Of a DNA stretch of 64,000 nucleotides, positions 36,716 through 49,700 are shown piece after piece (the stretch's first letter is position 1; each line of letters begins with the position of its first letter). The notes beneath the pieces are model-generated. The model had not been told where the DNA came from. It was given only the letters and a program-made list of their open reading frames with translations, and searched no databases. A program made the position numbers and the translations under genes. Source of the stretch: Sipunculus nudus (taxonomy: Eukaryota > Annelida > Sipuncula > Golfingiida > Sipunculidae); assembly GCA_026874595.1 (NCBI GenBank), contig CM049306.1:64984019-65048018 (forward strand), written 5' to 3'.

Positions 36716-39230
36716 TCCTCCTATTTACCATAAATAATCCTCTATATAGTTCATATGTACATGCCAGAAATGAGGTCTGTATTTTATAATTTCAAAAAGT
36801 TATAGGCCCTAACATAATGCATTTTGTAAATAATCAGGGAAGAAATTTGATCACTTAACACAAAACTTGTTAAAGCTGAGCACTTTTTTCCAGTAATATA
36901 ACTTTTATTAATCAAAATTAAATTGTATACCCAAAATTATATCAAAATCTTTTAAATTTTTTAAAATATTAGCAAAAATAAAAAATTGGTACCTTAAATT
37001 TTTGCCCAGCTTTGACCATGGCACGTTTTTTTTTTTCCCTATAATTGCTGTGGATTTAATTTTCAAGGCATGTTTTTGTTAGCATTTCAACACTTAACAC
37101 CAAAAATTTGAAACTAGTTGATCAAAAACTGTCGATTTTATTCACGTTTTCAAGCACCATGTCACATTCTTTACATCAAGCTAGTGTTATGCAGTTTGCT
37201 AGAGCTCAGCTCCCCAGCTTCAGCTCTAAGTTCCTTAAATTTGGCATACAGTTAGATGTCTCCAAAATCCCCTACCATGCCAAGAATTTGGTCACTAGGA
37301 CTAAATTCCATTGAGATATTAATGAAAAACTTCATTTTTCCATTAAAAACCCATTGTTACACTTTAAGACTGCCTAATATCAAAACCACTGATCTGACTT
37401 TGATCATATATAATATACATATTTTTCTATACATTTGCTATGCACATGCCAGAAATGATGTCAGTATTGCATAATTGTTTTAAGTTATTGGCCCAAACAT
37501 AATGCACTTTTTAAAAAATCAAGAAATATATTTACTCCCTTAAGAAGAGGATTGCTGAAGCTAGAGATTTTTTGTCAGGGATGTAACATTATTTAATCAA
37601 GATTCAATTGAATACCCAAAATTAGTTCTGAATTTTTAAAATTTTATAAGTTATTAGTATTAATATAAAATTAGTACCTTAAATTTTGCCCAACTTTGAC
37701 CATGGTACATTTGTTTCCTGAGAGCACTGTTGATATAATTTTCATATCATGCACACATAAGGATTTTGTCTTTGTAGTTTAGAAAGCTGAAAGAAATTGG
37801 CCAAAAATTGTAGCTTTTATTTATGTTTTTATGAGACCATGTCAGACCCAGGCTCTACCCAGCCCCTCTTAAGTCACCTGTATGTTGACTTTACTGACCT
37901 TTCAGCAAATTATGCACGCTTGAGGCGAGGCATACACTGGGGCAGCCAGGCAGCTAATGCCCAGCCACAGTTGATCCAGATGTCCAACCCAACTCATCTA
38001 GTAGTTGTTTTGAAAAACAACATAACAATAAACAATAAATTAATACATTTTTATTGGTTTTTAATAACAAATTAAAGAAAAATTAATAGAAAAGGAATTT
38101 GTTAGTTGATGAGTAACAGGAAATTAACTTGCAGTTACTGATGATGTAAGAATCTTGTATGGATGGATAGAATGTCAATGTCAATGTTATTCCAAATAAC
38201 ACCATGCAGTCACCTATGGTATTTTTCAGTTCAATTTTAATGAAAAAAAAATAAATCTTATTATTCATTACTAATCGTTAGGGATCATATGAAGGATATT
38301 AATGATAGACAAAGATGCAGTTGATAATATTAATCTAGATTCCTACTGTGTCTAGTGTGTAGATTGATATGAAAGAAGTCCAAAGTGAATATATTACATT
38401 TATTTTTTTTAAATATAAATAAAAGCCATAAAACCAGGTACTTATGATCATTATTAAAATTTGTGAATTTTGTATATTCTGGATCCTCAACATCATTGTT
38501 TGGCTAGAACTGAATAAATACTAGACATGGTGCGAATGCTTTGCAAATGTATTTGAATACGAATATGAATATGTACTGCATGAAAAAATTTTATTGCATA
38601 AGAATGGGAATTGTAAAAAATAGTAAAAATGAAAGTATTTGAATACCAGTACAGATATTTTCAAAATGTATTCATGAATGCATTCATGAATATATTCTAT
38701 AATATTATTGTATCCCCTGACAAAGTTGGGGGATACTATGTTTTCATACCGGTCCTGCCGCCTCCGCGGCATATAAATCTTGTTGGCGCGATAACCCAAA
38801 AAATATTTCACAGAACTTTACCAAACTTGGTATATGTATAGATATGGGAAAGAGGAAGACACCTATTTAAAATGAGGTCATGACCTTCTCTAGAGTGTCC
38901 TCGACCTTGAATAGGTCCAATTTTGGGGAAAATCACATAAATTATTTAATATCTTAAGAAATCTTGCATGGATTTATCCCAAAATCAAGTTGATGGAAGA
39001 TCATGGATAGGGTTGTCATGTTCCAGAAACTGGTGGCGCCACCTATTATTCTTTACTTGTTTTTGTGCCGTTTAATACCCCCAAAATTGCCACCTTACAG
39101 TACTGTGAGCATTATAAGTCAAAAACTAATGGACAGATTTCTTTTATATTATGCATATACATAGGTATGGGTTGTGGGATGATGTTTATTTAAATTGTGG
39201 TCATGACCTTTCCTATGAGACTGGCCTTGA

Positions 39231-42200
39231 CAGAGCTTCCACTAGCAAACAAGAAATGAGGGGGATGTCCCCCCCCCCCCATGAAAAGCAGTTTTTGGGG
39301 GGGGGTGAAAAATTTTAAGGGGGGGGTGCTGAAATTCTGAAATTTTCATACCGATTCATTAAACAATACATTAATGAACACAAAACAGGATAGGCATGAA
39401 TGTTTTATTTGAACATCCAATCACATCAGTATTGTATACAAGTATGAGATTGTTTTGCAGGTAATAACCCGTTACCGAGATTAATGTTGTGAGTAATTGT
39501 AATTTATTACCTTTGTCTAAATTTACTTTAACTCTGCTCTAAGCATTCATGGTTGATATCTAAATGTATAACTAAAACCTTCTGCTTTTCTTCGAGCGCC
39601 AGTTACATAATGCAGAGTGAAAATCAAAATCCTCAAGAGCTGGACCTTCCAGCTTAATCATTTGCAGGTACTGCAAGGTTGAGGACTTCATGCAGTTCCT
39701 TTTTGAGGTTTTAATCAAATTTTGTGTGCTAAACCCTCTTTCACAGTCAGCTGAGCTGATTGAGATAACCATTGCAATTTTATATAAAATTGCTATTGAT
39801 GGAAATAAAGAAGCAAGCTTGCCTGTCACAAGTGTAGCCACATTGTTAAAGTTTGACAAGAAACTACTTAAGTTATCTTTAATCATTAGGGTACAATACA
39901 TCCACTGATCACACACATCTACCTCTTCAGTAAGGTAGTCATTATAATGCCTGGCAAGAAGACTTATTTCACTGAGACCATATTTTTTTCATTTCTGAGG
40001 GAAGTTTTGGCCAATTGATTGGACAAAGAACATCAAACTTGGCTATAAGGCCTGTGTCTCCATCAGGGAACCTATTTTGTAGATTGGTGATAGTATTGTC
40101 CAAATATGTTGTTATCAGTTTGGAAAACTCATTATCTACTTGACTCTGAAATTGAGGAGTGCTGGACAGGGACACAGACTGAAATGCGAGGTCTTCCTCT
40201 AAGTTTTTACGAATATTTTGCTCTGTGCTGCCTGGGGTAGTTTTCATCTCCATCAGTGACTGAAAAAAAATTATTAATTTTTCAGCTGATCATTAATATG
40301 CACACAAAAAACTATATTGGTTTAAACTAATTCATTGAAAGCAATCATTTTTCATCAGGGGTAAAAAATACCTATATAATATATATTATTATATTACTGC
40401 TTTTTTTGGAGAAACACGCCTCTTGAAAATATGAAGGGGACACCTTGGGCATATTAAGATAATAATAACTGTTATAAACTTCATATGGTCAAGTAATTTT
40501 TTGTTGTTTGACTGATTAATGCTGTTGATATTACCTTCCAAAAGTACATATTATAGATGACACTTGCTCCTGAAAGCACATGGTCATACCTTAACAGTTG
40601 TGCTGACCAGTGGGTTGATTGTAGCAAAGCTAGCATTTGGGGTCTGGAACTGACGGTTGAGAGGTTCAATTAACTTGAGCACATCCAGCAGCAAGGCACA
40701 TGTCAGAAGAAATTTGGTGGTGGCCATGAAGGTGTACATCCCCTTAGCAGCAGGATGCGATGCGCCCTCATTGTCTAATGTAGTTATTATGGCACCATAT
40801 GTCTTGATAATTGTTGCTACAGCTTTCTGTAGAGAGAGCCATCGTACACTATGCCACTCTGAAATCCTTACTTGAGGTGATTCAAGTATGTTCTGGATCT
40901 CCCGTAGGTGGTTGTACCGAACTGCAGAGTTATGAAAAAAATTAAACAAGGCTCTCACATTTTCTTTAAATCTGTCAAAATATGGAATGTTTTTTGTTGC
41001 CTGGCTGACAGCAAGAGACAGTCTATGTCCTGCACAATGAATGTTGAGCATGGAGGGATTTAAGCCCCTAAGTTTTGTGGCAACCCCATTGACTCTACCG
41101 ACCATAACACTTGCACCATCTGATGCTAGGCATACAACCTTCTTCCAAGGAATACCAAGAGAACTCATGATTTCCTTCAACTTCTTTGTAATTGTGTCGG
41201 CAGTACCATCAATGACTTCTACGTTACACACAAAGTGAGTCTCAGATGCATTGGTATTTAGAAGCTTGACATACAAAATGAGTCGCTTCTCAACTGCAAC
41301 ATCAGTTGATTCATCAATGATTAGACTTATGAATGGACTACTTTGAATTTTAGAGAAGAGGTCTTCCTCAATAACATGGTTAAAAGTCTCATAAAACTCA
41401 GCCAGTGAATCACTGTGAGAGTAGGTAAACAGGCTACCACCTACACCAGGACAGTCCAGATGTTTCAGCAAGTTCATTAAGGCTGCTTGCTTTACCATAG
41501 GCACGTCTTCTTTCACCATCATGTAGGCAGTTTTCATAGAAGCTAACACGCTTTCTTCATTGCTAGTCAAAATATGTTTTACAGCAGCTTTAATCCCCCC
41601 AGCTTTGGCTAGTTTCTGCCTCTCCATGGCAGACTGGTGCCTCTTACTGGTTGCATGACGAAGCAGAGCACTAGTTTTATAGTCATGACATCCTTTGCTC
41701 ACAAAGACAATATCATCTGAAGGATAAGAATCCTTACACAAAGTGCAGAACATCCCTGCAGACTCATTTTCAAATAATAGCTACGGCCACCTCTTCAACC
41801 AACTCAGCTGAAATTTGTCTACTTTGATTCTTTTTTTCAAAGTTTCACTGCTACATGCAAGCTGATCATTACTGGCAGTGATGTCATGTTTGGAGGTTAC
41901 ACTGCAGGCCTGTTAAAAAGAGTAAATGACTTTCATATAATTAATGAACTCATATTTTTTCAAACACTTTCGAAGTGCAAATTCAATTTAGAAATTAGGA
42001 TTCATTTGAAAATGTATATTGGTACAGTGGATGTAAACTCACAATATTTACAAGAACTTAGAAGGAAAGGTCCAATTTTTTAAAAATTTTTATGTGTGAT
42101 TTGTTACTTTTAAAATGGTACATATCTGAAGACCTTGGATTATTATGCAAAACTGGACAGCCTTAAAACAGTGGGTTCAGTGCCTCTTTATCACAATTAA

Positions 42201-43649
42201 TTAAAAGGTTCAACAGAAGATTTCATCTCTACAAAGTCTAGGTGTAATTTAGAAAATCTATTTTAAATTTAACCGATATGAAATTTCAAATATGTAATAA
42301 TGGATTAATGCCCCAAGATATAGAAGTGTTTTGTTTCATAAAATAAACATTAAAAAGAATGTTGAACAATGGTAATATACCTTCATTAATATATTTATAA
42401 TAGGAATAGAATAAAAAAATATTTTATTGAATATTGAAAAGAGCTTGGCTGTGGTACTGAATCCAAAATTTGGTTAAAAATTATTCAAGTAATGAATTAA
42501 CAGTAAATTCTCACAATATCAGTTTATTCCATAACTAACACATCCACACACAAAGTGGGCATATACAGGCCTGTTCTGATGTGATATCTGGCTAGATTAA
42601 TGGGTCTCATGGCTGGCAAGCCAACCCCGTGACCTAGAACTTAAAGGGGTCACACTGTCTGCTGGACCAAGTGCTGCTGTGCGGGTCCTGGTGTTGCCTT
42701 CAGCACTGGTCAGGTCTAGTTACATGTGATTTCAACATTGACAGATCTATATAAAAAATAATGTGTCTGTCATAAATATTTTAAAACGAATAACATTAAC
42801 GTTAATATGTGTTAAGTTTGACTTTGAGTTTGAAGCATCTGAAACTGACAGGTCATGAAAAATGTATGGAGAACGGTTTTGGAACGGACTATACTTACGT
42901 CGCTGTCAGTGTCACAAGCGCTGTCACAAGAATTGGATTCTGTCTCTCCTCTGGTACCACACGATTCAGGGACTGGCGATGATTTGTCATCTCCCGTCGC
43001 GTTGGGTCTGCTTACAAATCCGAACAACGATAACTGACGTGACCGCGGCATTTTTAGCGTAAAATGTGGCCTTTTTAAATACAGGACAATGTCCTACCAC
43101 GCAAAATATAACGATTTCCGTGATTGGCCAAACGGTGACACATATAATTTCGGCCCACTTAATCCGCGTATTCTATTGGTCACCTACTCTGACATTTAGA
43201 ACTTTCGCCCGATAGTTTTTCAAAGTCGTCCGGGATCTCCTCTCGCTAACCAATAAAACCAGTCAATTCGATAGACGGTCCAATCAGAACCAACAGCATA
43301 CCGCCCACCTGCTATGGTTCTTGGCGTTTCGCACCGTTATTTAATACATACAGGATCGTTTGGACGAATTTGAACAGGGAAATTCTCACCCCTCACCATA
43401 TTGGCAACATGTCTGATGAAGGCCGACGGAAAGAGTCAGGCTCGATCGTTATTCTTAAGACTTAACTGCTAACTGGAAAGGAAAAGTAAAGTTCTGAGTT
43501 TAAAGGTCGAGAATTAACTATAATCATCTGGACTGTAGATGGGCTAAAAGAAATACACGGGAAATTCCCCCTTTTTACGCTTCAACTGTGCAGGAGGCAT
43601 TAAAATACATGCGGGAATCCCGCGTAGCCGCTGTCCAGCGGGAGCTCTG
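39231..43649 (-). mobile_element. hAT-like DNA transposon with spliced transposase (4,419 bp)
   Basis: Terminal inverted repeats CAGAGCTTCCACTAG and (opposite end) CAGAGCTCCCGCTGG. It is flanked by the 5 bp direct repeat CTTGA (39226-39230 and 43650-43654), which restores the TAT sequence when collapsed. The transposase is on the minus strand in three exons (separate entry). The left subterminal region has C- and G-runs (39271-39330), and the right has a GCGGGAATCCCGC palindrome (about 43611-43623). Classical hAT elements make 8 bp duplications; 5 bp is known from a minority of hAT lineages. Confidence 0.85.
39572..43051 (-). pseudogene. hAT-family transposase (about 720 codons, three exons, two lesions)
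   Basis: Exon 1 43051-42899 (51 codons, acidic Ser-rich, donor GAC|GTAAGT), exon 2 41909-40590 (acceptor tttttaacag, donor AAG|GTATGA), exon 3 40259-39572 (acceptor ttttttttcag). All junctions are phase 0. Domains: TTF-type zinc finger (FCTLCK ... LLRHATSKRHQ); RNase-H-like catalytic core with a first Asp in SLIIDESTD, second Asp in CLASDGASVMVG and the hAT CxxH motif IHCAGHRLSLA; C-terminal hAT dimerisation block (CERGFSTQNLIKTSKRN). Two lesions break it: an in-frame TAG at 41783-41781 just before the zinc finger, where relatives usually have Trp (one base from TGG), and a one-base expansion of an A7 run at 39983-39989 that shifts the frame in exon 3. Otherwise open, so inactivation looks recent. 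Resembles the ZNF862/KIAA1586-like domesticated group, but this copy is still inside its transposon. Confidence 0.85.
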
Positions 43650-44807
43650 CTTGACCTTTGAATATTGCCATATATGGTGAAAATCACACACCTCTTATGA
43701 TATCTCCAGTGTTGATAGCCATATGGATTTCAGACATGACTTATGTATGGCCCACCACTAAAGTAAGAACCCTATAGGTTCTAGGGTCATGAGGTCAAAG
43801 GTAAAGGTCACTGGACTGGCATCTTAAAAGATACTGTGGATGCATTTTCAGCCAAATAATTCATCTCAGATCTTTCATCTTGCACATATAGTTCACCTGC
43901 CAAGAGTGGAAGACCCCTATCAATTTTGAGTTCACAAGGTCAAAGGTGAAGGTCACAGGAGCCATCTGTCAAAAAATTAGTTTCTGGATGATAATTCCTG
44001 CTTTTATTGATGTATGGATTTCAAACTTGACTTGTATATGTTCCAATGGAAAAGCAAGACCTAAATTGATTTTGGGGTCATGAGGTCAAAGGTCAAGGTT
44101 ACAGGACACATCTTTAAAAAGATGTGGATGCATTTTCAGCCAAACATTTCATCTCAGATCTTTCATCTTGCACATATAGTTCACCTACCAAGAGAGGAAG
44201 AACCCTATCAAATTTGGTCAAATCAAGGTCACAGGACACATCTTTAAAAAATTCAAGGTCACAGGACTTACATATTCAACAAGATTGTGGATTGATAGAT
44301 GGAAGAAACAATAAATATGCCAAGTGTCAGTATATGCTGCTAAAAATGGGGGCCTATTCTTGAAGGGGGTGGGGGCTACTATGTCTGGGGATACTCTGGC
44401 ACCTGCGGTGCCAAGAAATGTCTAGTTTTAATAATCATTTCAGTTATATCTTATTTTAAAAAATCATATGATTTTCTTATTATTTTTTAAAATAAAATTA
44501 TATTGGCACAATATTTGTTATTAAATTTTAATAAATAGTTAAACTCTTTTATTGTATGTGCTGCTTATAAGTTATATGGCCAAGTCAAAATCTGTGTTAC
44601 ATTAGCACTCCATTTGTTAATAAAATAAATGAAATCAATCCTCTTCCCTGTCTCCAAAGCTATATCAAAATCATACATAAGCTAAACACCAAGAACTCAT
44701 AATAAAACTAATATTTATTACCACAAAAAACCAGCATGTGCCTCGTTCCCAAATCATATTTTTTATCATATATAACAGCTGTGCGCCATGACCCATGGGT
44801 CCCTTGT

Positions 44808-45312
44808 TTTAAATTTGGAATTATGATCGGTTCACATGTGAACTGCTGCGCCCTCATTTTTGGTTGACCTCTGATCTTTCGTCTCTGCCCAGTATCCATT
44901 TGTGCGTCTGTTTCCACACATAAGCCCAAATATATGGGGAACCATTTGACCGATAAGGCTAAAGATTTTGCACAAATGTAGCCCTTGGAAAGCTTTATAA
45001 CATACACTAAAAATGGTGGCGCCACCTGCAACCATTTTTGCACAGCGTCCATCTGCTCATCTGCCTTGGGATAAAATCACTCATATCTCAGCAGTGGTTT
45101 GACTTATTCACCTGAAATTTTGCAGGTTTATACATCCTGGACAATTTTCTCGATTTTATGACAGGTGGCACCACCTGCATTCACGACATCCATGCTAATA
45201 TTCAACACACCTCACTCTATTCCCCTTGCCACTAAATCCATGCCTCACTTCATCCGTGCCTCTCTGATTTCTGCGGATACACATAGTCGCTTGTCCACTA
45301 CCCATATTCTAG
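44808..45312 (+). repeat. B-family 3' part
   Basis: B landmarks ('cacatgtgaactgctgcgcc', 'cagcgtccatctgctcatc'), exact GGTGGCGCCACC at 45015 and GGTGGCACCACC at about 45165. It ends 'gcggatacacatagtcgct' then CATATTCTAG at 45312. Confidence 0.65.
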
Positions 45313-45488
45313 TTTTAAAATGTCCAAGTCTGAAACTTGCAGGTCCGAAACGTCCATTTTGCTGAAATCATAATGACTAAGGTAGATATGCCGGACTTAA
45401 GAGGATTAATATTAAATTTTAAAAATTAAAACCTCTATTCATACCCCTAAACTTTGCACAGGTTCGCATTAGGCCTGTAAGCCTTGTT
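45313..45488 (+). repeat. G-like 3' terminal segment
   Basis: Starts directly after the B CTAG end and ends AGGCCTGTAAGCCTTGT. The identical B-to-G order, with the same 'gaaacttgcaggtccgaaa' text, recurs at 58831-59004. The B end and this segment therefore moved together as a composite, or B inserted into G before duplication. Confidence 0.6.
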
Positions 45489-46775
45489 TTATGTCATGAT
45501 AAAAAGTCTTTATTTAATAGAAATAGTTACTTTCTACTAAAATAACTAAAATCAATTTTTTGTTCAATAAAATATATCTATAATATTTCTTAATCACATT
45601 TTGTTTCTGAATAAATAAATATTTGTTTCTGAATAAAAAAATAAAAGTCATACCGCAATTTTCTGGTCTAGCCAAACTTGTATGACAGGAGAATATTTGG
45701 AATGAAAGATAAGGCTGTCATTAAGATATTGCATTAATTTCAATGTTTAATGAACAATTAAATTTATGCAACGTTCTATCCACGGTGCTGAAGAGTAAAT
45801 TTATGTCTGTAAAAAGAGTTATATCTCTTGTCCCTTATGTACGGACCACGGGAAATCATTCAAATCCAGACACCTCAAACTCAATATTGGATCGATATCA
45901 GTTTTCCACATCAGAATTTTATCCCAACATTGAAATTATTACTGGATGCCTCAAATTTAGCAATGATTTAGTCAGATTAACATTGCCGTGACTCGGCTTC
46001 ACATCAGGCGGACATTCAATGTGGCGGAAACGCTGGGGTGATCAGGAGCGTACGGTGGCCTTCAGCAGCTGTTGCTACTCGCAATAAAATGTGAACTATG
46101 TACAGTGGTTTTGTCCGCTGAAATTGACTCAAATACATCGACTTAAACCTCAATATTGAGACGGAAATAATTTTCAATATGAAACTTTTATCTTGACATT
46201 GAGATTATGACCGGATGCCTCAAATTCAGCGATGATATACTGAGATTTACTTTGCCATGACTGGGCCTCAAATGAGGTGGACTTTCAATATGGCGGAAAC
46301 ACCAGGGTATTCGGGAGCGTTCGGGGGCATTCAGTTGCTGTCACCTGCAGGTGCGCTGGCAATCATATTTGGATTATTGCGCAGGCCAAATTGTTCTTGT
46401 TAATCAACATTTTGACGTCTTTTGCAAGAGTTACAATAATCAAATATGCTATCCTTATTATTTTTGCAACCTTGAAATAGTTCCGCAAGTTTTCCGGCCC
46501 AAACCACTGGACGGCCATGCTTATATGGCGGAAAAAGACTTGGGTCAACTAATGTTGATGCTCATTGGTCGAGTTGGTCATGTGATATGGAGCTCCCGCG
46601 ATTTGCATAATATCTATGAATAAATCTATATAAGAGCTGTTCATGGCGTGCATGAAGCGTTCCACAGAGCTGCTCAGCTGGTACACCCACGCAGCGTAAC
46701 TGGTGGCCACTGATAAATCATACTCGGATGTCTGTTCATGACAAGATTTTTGGCCAAACAGTACTGTCCGTGTCC
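45489..46775. other. Low-repeat segment with a ~269 bp diverged tandem duplication
   Basis: Two related blocks at about 45865-46080 and 46134-46350 share 'ggatgcctcaaat', 'gacattcaatgtggcgg' (second copy 'actttcaatatggcgg') and 'gggagcgt'. No GGTGGCGCCACC. Short frames here have no domain and do not persist between the two copies, so I see no gene. This is the least repeat-dense part of the intron. Confidence 0.45.
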
Positions 46776-46783
46776 GCGTGTAG

Positions 46784-49700
46784 TAGAGCTGTATCAATAT
46801 ATCGATATATTGATACGAATCGATACACGACATCGATACAATAACCAAAATGCATTGCATGCTGTATTGGTCGTATCGATTGCTTGCTTATGAACAGCAT
46901 TCTAACTCTAACTTTACATATAACCATGACGATTTATAAATCTAAATGCACTGCAGCCTATATATTTGTTGCTTTGGCTTTTAAGACTTGTTAATAAATG
47001 TATATACGCATGCACGTCAGTACTTCCATGACAAGCAGGCGCATGTGAGCGATAATAGGAGAATGATAATAACATATTGCTACAAGGAACAAGGTACATT
47101 CACGTATATATCCTATCTTTATTTATGTCATTTAATCTCTAATTTTTAGCTCAGCTGACTGAAAGTCATCTGAGCTATAGCGATCACTCTTTGTCCGTCT
47201 GTCCGTCCGTTTACCAGGCACAAATCGTAACCGCTGGACCTAGAACCTTGTAACTTGGCATTCTGAGAGGTCCATGAAAAATATCCTTGGAAACCAGAAA
47301 TTAGGTCTCTGTTACCCATATCCTTCGAGCTATGGGGCCCCAAAGTACCCCCCAGAATAGTAAAAAATTTCATACAGAAACTTCAATATCTCATTAACTA
47401 CATCACTGATGGTCATGATTTTTTGCATACATATTGATCATGAGATGTTCCATCAGTTCCTGCAGACTGGTGGCCCCACCTGTATTTTTCGATTTTTTAC
47501 GAATTTTTTTCTCTATTTTTGAGACCTTTAAAAATGTGAACATCTGTTAACAAGGCACAAATTGTAAAGACTGGACCTAGAATCTTCATTCTTGAGACAT
47601 TGAGAGGTCAATGAAAAAATGTCCATGGAAACCAGAAATTAGGTCTCTGTTACCCATATCCTTCGAGCTATGGGGCCCCGAAGTACCCCCCAGAATAGTA
47701 AAAAATTTCATACAAAAACTTCAATATCTCATTAAATACATTACTGATGGTCATGATTTTTTGCATGGATATTGATCATGGAGTGTTTCATCAGTTCTGC
47801 AGACTGGTGGCGCCACCTGTATTTTTTCAATTTTTACGAATTTTTTTCTCTATTTTGGAGACCTCTGAAGATGCAGTCATCTGTTAACAGGGCGTAATTC
47901 GTAACGACTGGACCTAGAATCTTCTCTCTTGACATGTAGAGAGGCCCATAAAAAGTCTCCTTGGAAAACTGAAATGAGGTCTCTGTTACCCATAACCTCT
48001 GAGCTATGGGGCTCCGAAGTACCCCCAAGAATAATGGAAAATTTGATACAAAAGTTCAAGTAACTGATCAACTATTGCATTGATCACCATGATTCTTTGC
48101 ATTGATTTTGATCTTGGGGTGTTTCATCAGTTTCTGCAAACTGGTGGTGCCACCTGTATTTTTTCGATTTTTATGTGTTTTTTTCTCTATTTTTGAGACA
48201 TTAAAAGATGCGGTCATCGGTTAACAGGGCACAAATCCTAATGACTGGACCTAGAATCGTCTCTCTTGACATGCAGGGAGGCCCATGAGAAGTCTCCTTG
48301 GAAACCTGAAACTAGGTCTCTGTTACCCATAACCTCTGAGCTATGGGGCTCAGAAGTACCCCCCAGAATTATGGAAAATTTGATACAAAAGCTCAAATAT
48401 CTGAACAACTATTGCATTGATCACCATGATTCTTTGTATGGATATTGATCATGGGATGTTTCATCAGTTTCTGCAGTCTGGTGGCACCACCTGTATTTTT
48501 TCGATTTTTACGAATTATTTTCTCTATTTATGAGACCTTAAGATGGGGTCATCTGTTAACAGGGCACAAATCGTAACGCCTGGACCTAGAATCTTCTCTC
48601 TTGACATGCAGGGAGGCCCATTAAAAGTCTCCTTAGAAACTTAGAAAAAGGTCTCTGTTACCCATTTTCTTCGAGCTATGGGGCTCCCAAGTACCCCCCA
48701 GAATGATGGAAAATTTGATACAAAAGCTCAAGTATCTGAAAAACTATTTCAATGATCACCATAATTCTTTGCACGGATATTGATCTTGGAATGTTTCATC
48801 AGTTTCTGCAGTCTGATGGCGCCACTGGTATTTTTTCGATTTTTACGAATTTTACAGGGCACAAATCGTAATGCCTAGACCTAGAATCTTCTGTCTTGAC
48901 ATGCAGAGAAGCCCATAAAAAGTTTCCTAGGAAACCTCAAATTAGGTCTCTGTTACCCATATTCTTCGAGCTATTGGGCTCAGAAGTACCCCCAAGAATA
49001 ATGGAAAATTTGATACAAAAGCTGAAGTATCTGAACAACTAATGCATTGATCACCATGATTCTTAGCATTGATATTGATCACGGGGTGTTTCATCAGTTT
49101 CTGCAGTCTGGTGGCGCCATCTGTATTTTTTTCAATTTTTAGCTCAGCTGACTGAAAGTCATCTGAGCTATAGCGATAACTCTTTGTCCGTCGTCCGTCT
49201 GTCCGACCGTTAACCAGGCACAAATCGTAACCACTGGACCTAGAACCTTGTAACTTGGCATTCTGAGAGGTCCATGATAAATCTCCTTGGAAACCAGAAA
49301 TTAGGTCTCTGTTACCCATATCCTTTGAGCTATGGGGCCCCAAAGTACCCCCCAGAAAAGTAAAAAATTTCATACAAAAACTTCAATATCTCATTAACTA
49401 CATCACTGATGGTCATGATTTTTTGCATACATATTGATCATGAGATGTTCCATCAGTTCCTGCAGACTGGTGGCGCCACCTGTATTTTTTGATTTTTTAC
49501 GAATTTTTTTCTCTATTTTTGAGACCTTTAAAAATACAGACACAATTTTGCCCTGTTGGTTAATCTGTTTGATGCTTCAGTTGAATGGGTATATACTACC
49601 ATTCAGATGAAAAAATTTCCTTTTGCTAATCTCTCCCCAGTCAGCTGAGCGTCATGACCCATGGGTCACTTGTTTAATTTAAGCAGCCGGTCATATGTTA

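Larger units (their letters stand above)
38708..44426 (+). mobile_element. TAT-family Helitron-like element, copy 3, itself interrupted by a hAT element
   Basis: 5' TTGTATCCCCTGACAAAG at 38708, 3' hairpin GGCACCTGCGGTGCC and CTAG ending 44425 (T at 44426 shared with the flank). The TAT-derived part is 38708-39230 plus 43650-44426. It has one exact GGTGGCGCCACC (39032) and three AGGTCA-rich sites (about 43792, 43937 and 44083). The break lies in 'gaccttgaatattgccata', which is intact in TAT copy 1. Confidence 0.8.
36716..44807 (+). mobile_element. D-family element interrupted by TAT copy 3
   Basis: Left part 36716-38707 and right part 44427-44807 together reproduce the continuous D body of 26124-28434, ending CAGCTGTGC plus GACCCATGGGTCCCTTGT. 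At the break, the left '...attctataatatta' and right 'ttttaataatc' equal the continuous 'taatattattttaataatc' at 28051-28069 with no duplicated base. Confidence 0.75.

Noticed and set aside
45743-45991. 82-residue frame as an extra neuralized exon
   Set aside because: No NHR or RING similarity, no good splice sites, and the frame is not kept in the duplicated copy 269 bp downstream.
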